64,000 nucleotides of DNA from Pseudoscleropodium purum. Lineage: Eukaryota > Streptophyta > Bryopsida > Hypnales > Brachytheciaceae. Positions 47,192-57,774 of the stretch are shown here, in pieces. The notes beneath the pieces were generated by a model that saw only the letters and a program-made list of their open reading frames with translations, ran no database searches and was not told the origin of the DNA. The position numbers were made by a program, and so were the translations under genes. The stretch is taken from assembly GCA_963969395.1 (NCBI GenBank), contig OZ017796.1, forward strand, positions 13,890,501 through 13,954,500, written 5' to 3'. Numbering within the stretch: the stretch's first letter is position 1; each line of letters starts with the position of its first letter.

Positions 47192-49333
47192 TTATCTTCG
47201 GCTTAAAACTAATGTGTTGCCCATTATCAGCAACACTAACTTTGTGAAATATGAAAGTGCTGGGCTAAGAAGGTGCACCTTGGTGACGAAGTGAGAAATG
47301 AGGCCAACAGGGCACATCATGAGGCATAATACAAGAGAGTGGCGTGTCTCCACTTGGTGTTGCAGACCGTCAAGAAATACGCTTCTACAAGACAACAAAA
47401 AGCATAATTCTCTAAGACAAGCCAGCTTCCAACTCCAACCCCAAGAAGAACAGAGAATACCCCAAAGAGATTCAACCGTGATTGGTTTGAGTTGATACAT
47501 CTGCACTTACCGGCCACAAAGAAGGTCAACTGCCAGCAAGTGGATCCAAGCCGAGGCAACTGTAATAGTGCTTGAAAACATGCGCGTAATGCCTGGAAGC
47601 TGCTTTCCATATCAACCCATACCCAAAGAAGTTAACAAGCAGACTAATACCCTAAAACCCTAAACCCTAAAAAACAACTTCATTTATCTTACACATACAA
47701 AAAGGCATATATAAGTAAATCTTCTCAAAGATTTAGCATCAGATCTTAATGCCAATGCACAAGAAAGCATAAAATCGACTTGCCTCGGGCAGGAAATGCT
47801 TGCTCGCAAACAAGTAACCTGCAGTATCCGGAGTCCATGAAAGAGCAAGAAGGTAGATATACACCACGCTCATCACAATAGATGGCAGATCACTTTCCAC
47901 AATCTTCTTCGTCTGTTGAGTTTCAAAAAAGTGTGGAAAGTAAGATAAGTAAGTGATGGGCAGCATCGACTAATGCAAACCCCCTTTGAATTAACATTAC
48001 AAAAACACAACACTGGGATGTCGTTAGAAACTATCGGGAGATGGAAACAACATCCCAGTGTTGTGTTTTTCAACATGTTTCAACAGGAGGTTGCACAAGT
48101 GGCCATAATATGAACCTACCAATTCATAAAGTTATTACCAACAAACGGTCATATTCGTTACATTGGGTGGAATTAAACCCTAAACCCCAACCTACCATGG
48201 AAAAGGCAAACAACAAGGAACTGGCGCAAATTTGAGTCGCCCAACTATAACTGGAGCAGATTTCGCCCAACCGAAACCTTAATTCCATATTTGCCATAAT
48301 TTCATAAGCGAGAAATACTGAAAACATAACATATTTGGCAGTCTAAAACTTACGAATATAACAAATATGACCATTCAGGCTGAAAACTTCGGCACTCTGA
48401 AATTGAACGAATACAAGGTTAATGCTCAAAGCAAGGAGGACGTACCCATTTCCACTTTGGGGCAAATATCATGGCAGTATAGACGGGGAGAACAAACACC
48501 GTTGCGAGTGTGAAAATTGCACTTGCTATCTGAACACTGCTGGTCGCAGCTTGCACAGGCACTGAATATATTCGCAGGCAATTCTTGAGACGGCAACTCC
48601 AGTGAGAGTTTCGACAAAAATCCGATCCACTAATTCACGAGAGAACGTTCACAAGTATGTGGGGCAAATGTACATGTCCGGAACTCCCCATTCATTTCTT
48701 GAATTAGCTGAAATGGTGAGTGTAAAGAAAGCAGGAAATACTTTTCTTGTACCTAAATTCTGACGAACTTTGTAATCCATACATCTGAGATCGTATAACC
48801 CAAGAAAAAATGCAGCGCGAACTTACATGAACAAACTACGAGCTTCAAAGGCAGTTTCTCTCCAAGCAGCAATGGAGACACCATCTCTGGTTTTGGCAAT
48901 CGAGGTGCTCGCAGCCCTGCCCGTGCCCATACCCTCTCGCCAGGTAACCGCGTTGCAGCAATTGATCGAGGAACATTTCCAATTCTATTGCTTGCCCACT
49001 GAGAATTCGCACTTGTACAGTATTTCGAGACCTACAGGTATTACATAAAATTGGCACTTCAGTTGTCTGAAATGACCTCCGCGGCAACATTATTGTCAAC
49101 CGTTTTTAAAATTGACTGAATTTTACTCCCTATACCGTAGACATGCCACTTCCAAGACATTTTCGAACATGTGCGTAGCAATGTTTCAGTATTAATTTTA
49201 CAGAATATGAAAGATCCTTGCTTCAGGGATGCGGTTTTTAAAGATCTAATCTAAGCTAATTAAGCCCAAGAAGGCGCACCTGCAGAGGCTGACAAGCGAC
49301 AAACCGCATCGTAGGGCATGACGAATGTGCCAT
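47192..49333 (-). CDS. ABA4: ABA4-like neoxanthin synthesis protein, six exons
   Basis: Exons on the minus strand: 49333-49280, 49031-48827, 48561-48446, 47912-47784, 47599-47511 and 47384-47279 or to the stop at 47192. Phases join exactly (54, 205, 116, 129, 89 and 106 bases), giving 233 residues up to FVTK; Arabidopsis ABA4 has about 220. The start ATG has an in-frame TGA 21 bases upstream. Residues 1 to about 90 are rich in Ser, Ala, Arg and Leu with few acids, as in a plastid transit peptide. Four hydrophobic segments follow (about 94-121, 134-151, 179-196, 214-230). Family blocks are [38 protein letters not shown] and [13 protein letters not shown]4 (DUF4281) is a plastid membrane protein required to form neoxanthin from violaxanthin, upstream of abscisic acid. 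The intron after LPE uses a GC donor. The C-terminus is unsure: a GTGCAC donor after FVTK is weak, while read-through adds 31 residues unlike the family. Confidence 0.9.
47600..47783 (-). other. GC-AG intron of ABA4 with telomere-like repeats
   Basis: The intron begins GAG/GCAAGT and ends GCAG/CTTCC, joining LPE to LPGI in phase 0; no GT lies at a position that would restore the conserved protein. GC-AG introns are a minor but normal class, and a GCAAGT donor after AG is their usual strong form. At 47650-47674 the plus strand has three tandem CCCTAAA-type units, which in the transcript read as TTTAGGG units. Confidence 0.8.
48001..48070. ncRNA. Perfect 21-bp hairpin in ABA4 intron 3
   Basis: 48001-48021 (AAAAACACAACACTGGGATG and T) and 48050-48070 are exact reverse complements, separated by a 28-base loop. 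The site lies inside the 533-base third intron of ABA4 (47913-48445). A perfect 21-bp stem could be a small foldback insertion, or could be processed into a small RNA if transcribed with the intron. Nothing in the sequence proves that it makes a stable RNA, so the type is tentative. Confidence 0.4.
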
Positions 49334-50200
49334 AGCTGCAATCCCCCAAAGAAATCAGTGACTGACGGCATTCAAAAGGGACTACCCATCTGAGATTATA
49401 GTTGCAATTACAGCATTTAACGAAGAGAACAAAGGATGATAACAAAAACAAAAACAGTGCACTCGCGTTACTGAACTTTCCATGCCAATCCATCCCGCAA
49501 TCATCATCTGACAACTCCAGCAATTTAGTAACAGAGAGATGTGAGCAGGAGGGCGACGATGATCAGAAACAACGAGTACCCTTCCTTGCTAACGCAAATC
49601 CTCCGATCCGATACTGGAAGAAGAATCGATCTTGCAAGCTGAACCGACAATTAATTGCGATCGATACCTCCAGTAACAATTTCCACGAGCTAGGAGAATC
49701 CGCGCGCACATGAAAAATCCAATGTGGACATTGCACAAATGTCCTAACTTTTGGATCAAAGTCCTTGACTTCTCTGTCCGAGCTAGTCCCATTCCTCGTG
49801 TATCCGATCCTATTCTATCATTGACTAATTAAGGGATTCTTCAAAAATCCTGTGTGGCCGCCCTGGAATCAATTAATTTTGACCCACTCGATCGATCAGC
49901 ACCATTGCCAGGTAGCACGGCGGCGAATGGAAGCCAATTGCAATTCCCACGCCCCTCGCCCCCGCCCCCCTGATCGAGCCTTGGCAACCATCGGATCGAC
50001 ATGAGAAACTCGTTCCACACGCGACGAGCGTTTGCGTGCATGATCCATCGATCGAATGCTTGCTGCCATTACGTACACTCCAGCTCCCCACCATACGTCG
50101 GCCTTGCACCAGTTGATTTGATATGACGTGGGAAACGGATCTGTAATGGAATGGTATAGGAGGAGGCTCTAAAACAGTCCAGGCATTAAGAACCACCCCT
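49334..50200 (-). promoter_or_regulatory. Upstream region of ABA4
   Basis: This is the 870 bases 5' of the ABA4 start codon, with balanced composition and a GC-rich part around 49.9-50.1 kb with several TCGATCGA-like words. No coding frame with a recognisable domain is present. The transcription start should lie here, but I cannot place it. Confidence 0.4.
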
Positions 50201-50344
50201 ACAAAAAGCTCTAAAACAGTGCACGGGGGTGTAGAAATGGAAAGAACTTTCTGTGATGAGAAACTGCCATCTCATGTGGGTGATTTCAGGCTATTGAACA
50301 AGTGGCATGGTTCACCATCATGTTTGCTTTTACTCACAATAAGA

Positions 50345-50951
50345 ACCTAAATTTGGAGAGGTCTGCAAAATGGCTTTGAAATATCCAAAAATTGCAAAAA
50401 ACACATCTGTAGCTGAACTTCCTTTTACTAAAATGCTTCTCAGTCACTCATAATTTTTTGGATTGATGTGAAATTTTAACCACACAAACTAGACTAGTAT
50501 GCGCAACTTCTCCAAAATTTTGTTATTGGAAACGGACATTGTATGAAGAAGAAACAAGCCGCCAAAGTTCACTGTAAATAAAAAATGTTGGGATTTTAAA
50601 CTTCGAATTGCTCCCAAACATTCAAGACAACTTTGATTGACATGAAAATTTTACCACAATAACTAAACTACAAGGAAAACATAACCAAACAAATTTTATT
50701 GAAAATAAACTTTGGATGAAGGAGATATAAATCCCCAAAGTTGCAGTCATCAAATGCAGTTTGAAGGACTCAAATGGAACCTGTAAACTTAGATTGGCTT
50801 CCAAAAAATCAGTAAATGTTGGATTGATCTGAAAATTTGACCACACAAACTAGAAGAAAGAGTGAAAATTTTTCAACAAATTTTATTGATTTTGGACATC
50901 GGATGCAAAAGTTACAGCACTTTGAATTAGAGGATGTGGTTTGCATGATTA
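50345..50951 (+). repeat. About 180-bp tandem monomers, three copies
   Basis: The phrase GATTGATRTGAAAATTTNACCACA recurs at about 50459, 50634 and 50821, spaced 175 and 187 bases. Each is followed by an AACTAGA or AACTAAACTA word and then AAATTTTATTG. An inverted single monomer is found at 15-290. The length is in the range of plant satellite monomers, but three divergent copies do not make an array. Confidence 0.65.
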
Positions 50952-51700
50952 TTAACCCCTAAACGTCTGGATTCATTTCCAAAATTGACGATTTGGGAAA
51001 AATTGTTATAAAGTGCTATTTGGAAGAATATTTTGGAATTGACATACAAATAAAAGTTGTAGATTTTGAATTGTAGATTCTATCCATATGGTTAGATTCA
51101 CTTGTGCTATCACCAAAAAAAATTTATAAATTTTGAAAGAAAAATTTCAAAATTCCTTCTAAATTCAATTACAAATAAAATATTATCATTTTTTGAGTAA
51201 AACTTGTTGGAATGGATTTGAAATGAGGTTCTCTTGATATGGCGATTTTTTGAAATTTTTGGGTTCTTTATATCTATAACCTCATTTTTGCAAATCGAGT
51301 TTTGAACTAAAATCAATGCAATTTTTGGCTTGACATACTTCCACATTTGTAATTTTAGAAAAATATGCACTCCAATAACACCAAATCCAACCATTGGATA
51401 GGACAAGAACTTGATAAGGAACCTTCACAAATTAGATGACTTTCATCCAAACAGAACTGAGAAAGAAAACTGAATTTCAATCTGTTCGTCGTCCAGAAAT
51501 TGGATGTAGGAGCGCTCCAGGGTTGAAGCACTAGAGAATTTCAGAATTTCTGACTCCTGCTGGATGCTTTCAAAGCTTTGCATGAACGGTTTTTCCCATC
51601 CTATTAATTGTTTTTTGCAATCACTTGATCTTTTCCAGCACCTTGTCTCTTTCATTATTGCAGTATCTAGGAACAAGAATAGAGCCCTACTAACATTAGC
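50952..51700 (-). repeat. Inverted copy B of the 14.2-15.2 kb repeat
   Basis: TTAACCCCTAAACGTC at 50952 corresponds to the right end of copy A. Rightward the sequence matches, inverted, the part of copy A from about 15209 down to 14530, including ATCCAACCATTGGATAGGAC against GTCCTATCCAATGGTTGG. The match fades near 51.68 kb, where more coding-like sequence follows. Confidence 0.65.
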
Positions 51701-52025
51701 CTTTCAAAATTTGCTGTAATTTCATTCTGACTCCAAAAATTCTGAAAAAATCATCAGAGCACCATCTTCCATTTCTCTTCCACTGAAAAAAAGGGCCAAA
51801 AAATTTGGGTCCTCTAAGTTCTCCAGAAAGGTCTGATTTCCCTTAAGTGAGCGCTTTCTGAGCATTCTACCTTGGCGTGTACGTGACGATCGATCTCTGG
51901 CAATCTTACGTGAAGGAGGTGCCTTTCCCCAGACGTCCTGTGCTGTTTACGACGATTGGGTAGGCGCCAGCTCGGGAGGCCTTCGCAGGCGGGAGTTTGG
52001 GGACCGTTACAGATCCACATTTGGG
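51440..52025 (-). pseudogene. Coding-like fragment joined to repeat copy B
   Basis: On the minus strand, GC-richer sequence (about 52020-51840) and the block 51676-51443 read as protein-like segments with charged, non-repetitive composition (KKQLIGWEKPFM, LDDEQIEIQFSFS), separated by stops and probably a frame change. The last block has a degraded homologue in copy A at 14.65 kb, so the fragment travels with the repeat. I do not recognise the protein; a captured host exon or a transposon protein are both possible. Confidence 0.35.
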
Positions 52026-52305
52026 GCCCAAGACTTTTTTCTTTCTTTCTTTTTCATTTTTTATGAAGTGCCAAAGTGGTCATATAAAATGATGTGGCGC
52101 TGGGTGCACCAAATTTCAACATTCGTCCACATGGTGGTTAGAAAATATCACGTTGACATATCACATATCCATAATTTTGTTTTCATCTGCAATCTAAAGA
52201 TTTCATATAAGATTTTTTCTTTTAAAAATTTGAAGTCTCTGGTGAAAAACTTCATGGTTAAATTTGTCTCCATTTTTTAGCCAAATGATTTTTTGGGGTG
52301 CAATC

Positions 52306-52535
52306 TAGCACTACACTAATGATGATAAATAGTGTTACCTACACTAATTTATTTTAAAAAGCCATAAGTTTTTACTCTTGATGAATATTTTTACCAACTA
52401 TGGATGTAGAGGTTTCCCACTTAGAATGATACTAGGATTTATGCACTTTGTAAAAATATTTATGAAGAATAAAAACTTATAGCATTTCTAAAATAGTTAG
52501 TATGGGTAATACTATTTATCATTATTAGTGTACTT
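52306..52535. mobile_element. Foldback MITE with about 85-base inverted arms
   Basis: The left arm (CACTACACTAATGATGATAA, ATAGTGTTACC, CATAAGTTTTTACTC, GAATATTTTTAC) is mirrored by the right arm (GTAAAAATATTTATG, AATAAAAACTTATAG, GGTAATACTATTTATCATT, ATTAGTGTAC). About 55 bases separate the arms. There is no coding capacity. The exact ends are uncertain by about ten bases. Confidence 0.7.
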
Positions 52536-54165
52536 TGCTCCACAAAAAGCCTGGGTGGGGACTCAGGACATCTTGGGCTAGAGGAGAAGGGTTCCTCCAT
52601 TGGGGATTCTTATACTATTTGAAAATATATATATATTTTAGAATAGCTATTTTTAAAAAATGTTGGACAAATCACATTATCGTGAATTTTAAAGTATTAT
52701 GCACAAAAGAAACCATATATATAGTATTCATACAAAGTCATTTTTGAAAAGGATAAAAGTAAAATTCCTACCAAAGACGTTAGAAAAAATTCACTTAGTC
52801 TGGAAGGTTGTGAGTTCCCTAGGGTTTTCAACCTGTCAGAATTCACAACAACTATTGCCTCACGTGGTAGAACAACTACCATGTCATTTTTTAAATAATT
52901 TTTTTTCAAAAAAAATGAAACTTTTTTTTATCAACTTTTCTTATCATTTTTCAGAATAAATTTTTTAAAATTTTAAAATTTTTTCAGAATTTTCTTTGAC
53001 AGCTTGGCATTTTTTAACTATAGAAGGAACTACAAGGAACAGGCTTTGAAACAACCTTCCTACCCCTCCAAAACTCTATTAATGTGCAAGCTTGTATTAG
53101 CTTTGTAAATTTTTATTTTTACCCAATCAAATGCTAAAATCAAAATTTGTGGGGCTCAAAAGTTCACGAGGAGCTTAGGTAGCAAGCTAATAGAGAGGGA
53201 AAGCAAGTAGCAAGTAGGCAAGCAAGCCTTAAATTTGTTTCCATTAACTTTGAATGCTTATACCTCGTAGTCTATGAAGTAAAATAGAGTGAAATTTTTT
53301 CCACATTGTCATAGTAGTATAGAAAATGATTGTGTAATTGATAATTGAATTTTTTTTCCCAAATTTTCAGTAAATGCACTGAAAATGGCAATTTTAGAAC
53401 CATTTGCTAAAATTCTAGTGTGATTTTATAGGATTTCTTTTTTCTTTGATTTAGAAAAATAAAGCTTTGAATTGACTATTAGGATTTTGTTTATTCCAAA
53501 AAATGAGTCCCCCCAAAAAAACTTGAAATCTTGCTCATAAAGTTGTTGCTTTTTACATCCTCAAAGTGCAATAAAATTTTGAATATGTTAAATACCTCGA
53601 TTATCTTTAAAAATTTGCATGCAAGTAACTAACATAACTATATATCCAACTATCTAAATTACCAATTTTAAATATTGTTGCCTTTACAAAATTGAATCAA
53701 ACTATCCTAATCCTATTAGATAGTCCTATGTATAAGTAGATACCCTACAACTATTGAAGATGTTCATAGCATAAACACCTATAATATAGGTATCTATAAC
53801 ATAGGTACCTTACAATCATGGAAGGTTTTTATTATATAGACACTTAAAACATAGGTGTATATAGTGGTTTAGGCTCATGTGCTCATGATCTTAGGCTCAC
53901 ATAATAGCAACCCTTGTTTGCACATTACTTGTGAATTTTGTTGGTAGTACTTTAAAATTAAGAATTTTTTAAAAATAAACATGAAAAATATGCCTAATGT
54001 ATTTATCTTTATGAAGAAATTATCCTTGGAAGGAAAAGCATAGAAATTTTTCTAAGTAGGTGAACTAAAAAAGTACAAAATCTCATGAAAATAGGTACTT
54101 TGACACTTTACTTTGTAAAACATAGGAATTTTTTTTAAAACTAAAAATTGACCATTTGGAAAGAA
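52536..54165. other. AT-rich intergenic stretch
   Basis: Only short frames. GCAAGTAG-like words repeat near 53195-53230, and CATAGGT/ATAGGT words near 53780-53870. No gene is seen. Confidence 0.4.
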
Positions 54166-54962
54166 TTAACCTCTAATTACTTGGTCAACTAAAAATAGTT
54201 GATCTAAAATTTGAGGCTCATTCTGGGATGGGCAATTATATTCATTTGATTATTTAAAAAAAATTTGGGCAACTTTTAGAGTTAACTATTGAAAACATTC
54301 ATTTTTCATTGAAATAGTTGAAGATTTGATTTTTGGGAGGTCTTTAAAGCCATGTATGTTTATTAGTGGAAGAATAAAGCTTGCTAATTTTACTTCATTT
54401 TTCCAACTTTGCCAATTTCACTTGATTTGAGATCTAAAAACTTGTACTTATCTATTTGCTTTGAAAATGATCCCAATAGAAAGAGTAAAGTATTTTCATG
54501 ATTTTTACCATTCAAAATTAAACATGCAAGTGTTGATTTGGAATTATTTGCAATCTATACTTACAAAAAAATTGCATTTCAACAATTGCAAGGTGGATTG
54601 TGTATTGAATTTGATAGCTTTTCATGTGAAATTAAATTTTTTTAAAGTGCATTCTAGCGTGCTAACAAAATTTGTAGTTCATATCACCTCTAATTCCAAA
54701 AAAAAATTTATGTGCAAATTTTTGAAACATTGTGGAGATGGATAGTATACTAAAATGGAAAATGTACATTTCTCTTGTTATGATCTCACAACTCCTATGC
54801 AATTTTGCACTCAAAATTAGTACCAATAAGCAAGATCTTTAAACATCTATATATTTAGATTTTGAAAAAAATATAGTTTGCTTCATTAGGATTAACTATA
54901 AACCCATGCTTTTTTTTCATAATCAAAACACACATGAAAAGGCTCAAGCATTTAGGGGTTAA
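54166..54962. repeat. 0.8-kb repeat with TTAACC ends (copy C)
   Basis: TTAACCTCTAATTACTTGG at the left and CAAGCATTTAGGGGTTAA at the right are inverted repeats matching at most of 15 positions. They are of the same type as the ends of the palindrome arms and of copy A. The interior has no readable protein beyond a 94-codon frame (54461-54745) without motifs. Confidence 0.5.
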
Positions 54963-57396
54963 AGGTGATGAGATTTCACCAAAAGAATAATTTTAGAACT
55001 ATCTTCAATGTTCAAAAATAGCATGAAATGGAAATGCTATTTGCACTCATGTGGAGGACATGAAATAATAATATATTTTCAGATTTTCTTTGGTAGATAT
55101 ATGCCTTCCTACTATGCAAATAGACTATAAAAATTTCAGTTCCAAATCATTAAATTTGGGGACTTCTATTATAGTAAACTCCCCTAAAAATCAAGGTGCC
55201 ACAAATTACTAAAAATTCTTTTAATATAAAATATTTTTTCAATTAATTTCTACAAAATAAAGGATCCAATTACCATTAAGTTAAGCATGTTCCATAGAAA
55301 TTCATGTTTATTGGACTTGTGCTTCAAAAGTTATAGTAGAGGATAACAACATTAAACCAATTGTGACCAAAAAAATATGATTGGTGTTTCTTGCAATGAC
55401 CCAATAGTATAAAAAAACTCTAAATATCAAAGTATGATAAATTTAAAAAATTGACTTTTAAATATAAAAGGATATTTTAAAATTTCTAAAAAATGAGGGA
55501 TATGATTACAACTTAGATATCTAGAAGTTCATTTTTTGGTTTTGGCATTGGGTTCATAATTCAAAAGTTATAGTGTTCCAAATTCAAAACGCAACCAAAC
55601 TAGTAGGTGTTTTTTGCAATCCTCCTCCTCCTCTTTAGCAACTTCATCAATGTTTTAAATGCCTTAGAAGGGACCATACATTACTAACAACAATATCCTA
55701 TGGACCATCAATTCCACTTGAGAAAGGCAAATTCTGGAAAAAGTCAAGAAGACTTTCATTGCCCAAATATCTTCCCTTAGGTACAAGTGATTGAAACTGT
55801 AGGAAAATCTCAAAGTAGATCCCTTACTTCATTGGCGTACCCATTCAAGAATGTAAGTAATGTGTCTCCAAAAAATGTAATGAAGAAATGTTCTTTCTTG
55901 TGCACTCCTAGAATGTGGGCTCCAAGATGATATGGCAAGCACAATATGTAGTCTTGATCAAGCAAACCATGGTGGAATTGAACTTGTGCCTCACAAGAAC
56001 CCAAATGAGAAGCCCACATAGAGAGCAATTCCATTGTCTCTATACAATAATTCCTTTGTTGCATACCTCCATTGCCCATACTTACTTCTAGCATCCATTT
56101 GAGCTTGATCAAAGTGTACAAAGGAGTAGGTGCTACTACTTGTTACTAATTCTAATAGAGTGTACAAGTCTCCTTTAGAAAATGTCCTACAACAATGCAA
56201 TACTTCCTTCAACCTACACTACTTTGGAGTCATTGCAAGAAACACCTACCATTTTTGTCTCAAAATGGTCATTTCAATGTGGACTATGACTTTTGGAATA
56301 AAATTTCAAAAAACAAAATTAAAAAGTAATAATTATGAAGCATTCAAAATAGTATGTTTTTAAAAATGCATGACTAGAAAATGTATCTCTAAAAGTTATG
56401 TGCAAGAAAAGAGCAATGGAGAATGCCAAGAAATAAATACTTGGATGTTTGATTTTTTTAAATAGTAAAATGATTCAAATAAATCAAATAAAAATTGACC
56501 ATTTTTCTAATTAGAAGGTGCTCCTTGCCTCCTTCTCAACTATTTGCATCTGTGGAAAAGAAATTGTGTTATCTAAACTTGTACAAATGTAGTGTACTTT
56601 TAGTACTTGTAGAAGGTGAGCACTTTACTCTTTTTAGAATATCTCTTTATAGGTTTTTATATGGGCTTGTATAACTTTAATAGAAGTCCTTGTATCCAAA
56701 ATTTGACCTTTGAATTCACATTTTTGGTTTGAAAATAGTACTACCCCCCAATAACAAAAGTAGACATCTAATTGGGGAGGGTGGTAAAATAATAAATTAA
56801 TTTTTAAGAAGTAGAAAAAATTATCCATCGTGTGCTTAGGTAACTACATCTTATTTTAACTAATTCTAAAACCAACCACTCTAGATTCTTGCCTAAAATG
56901 TACTCCTAGTACTTAGGAGATTCTATAGTCAATTTTAGAAACATTTATTTCCAATAATTTGAAAATTCGTAGATCATTCATATGGTGTCCAAAAAATGAA
57001 TTTTAAGAGAATTTAGAGTCCTCTTTTAACTAACAATTAGACCTCATACAAAAAAATCAATATAATAATGGGAATCATGCTAAATTACTTATTTGTGCAA
57101 TTTTAGGCATAGTTACTTTACTGTAAGCTAGAGACACATGTCATTCAATCCAAATCAACTACACCCAGTGCAAGCATCTTTTGCTCCTTCTAGCCTAGAA
57201 TCCTCATGTACAAAGGAATTGAAAAAGGGCAAGAGTGTGTACAATATATGTAGCCATTGAAGAGGATGACTCAAAATCTTTTGTCCACCACTTTGTCCAC
57301 CTTTGTGTGGAGGAAAATGGTCATTATAAGAGCAATGACACGTTCCTAGTATTTATTGCTCTCTTGGTTTACAATTCTTTTCCACAAGACTACGAA
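54963..57396. other. AT-rich intergenic stretch
   Basis: Open frames such as 55810-56121 (minus) are short and not recognisable. No element ends were found. Nothing further can be supported. Confidence 0.4.
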
Positions 57397-57774
57397 CTAG
57401 GTAACCTTCAAGCCGTTGGGAGGTGGCAAGTGGGTTCCTTGACGTAACTAACTTTGTCTTGGGATGAAAACTCATGTAGTTGTTGCCTTCATGGATGAAT
57501 GTTGTGTGATTATGAACAAACTATCTTGCTTGTGGATGAAACACCATCGAGTATACATATGCATACAATCAAAATGAGTTATAGACTAGGTAACCTTCAA
57601 GTTACTGAGAGGCAATGAGTGGATTACAAAGTGTAATCATCTCTAACTCCGGATGAAAACTCATGTGATTCTAAACCTTCATGAATGAATATTGTGTGGT
57701 TATAAATGAACTATCTTACTCATGGATGAAACACTATCAAATAGATAGACGTACACTATTGGAGCTAGTTATGG
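57397..57774 (+). repeat. 189-bp tandem duplication
   Basis: Two units start CTAGGTAACCTTCAAG at 57397 and 57586. Both contain GGATGAAAACTCATGT, ATGAATGTTGTGTG or ATGAATATTGTGTG, GAACTATCTT or AACAAACTATCTT, and GGATGAAACACYATC in order. The divergence is perhaps 20 percent. Confidence 0.75.

Noticed and set aside
47192..47279. Extension of ABA4 exon 6 by 31 codons after FVTK
   Set aside because: Kept only as the fallback end. The tail is unlike the family, but the alternative donor GTGCAC is weak and a short last exon (for example at about 47030-47045, reading LTWA then stop) cannot be proven.
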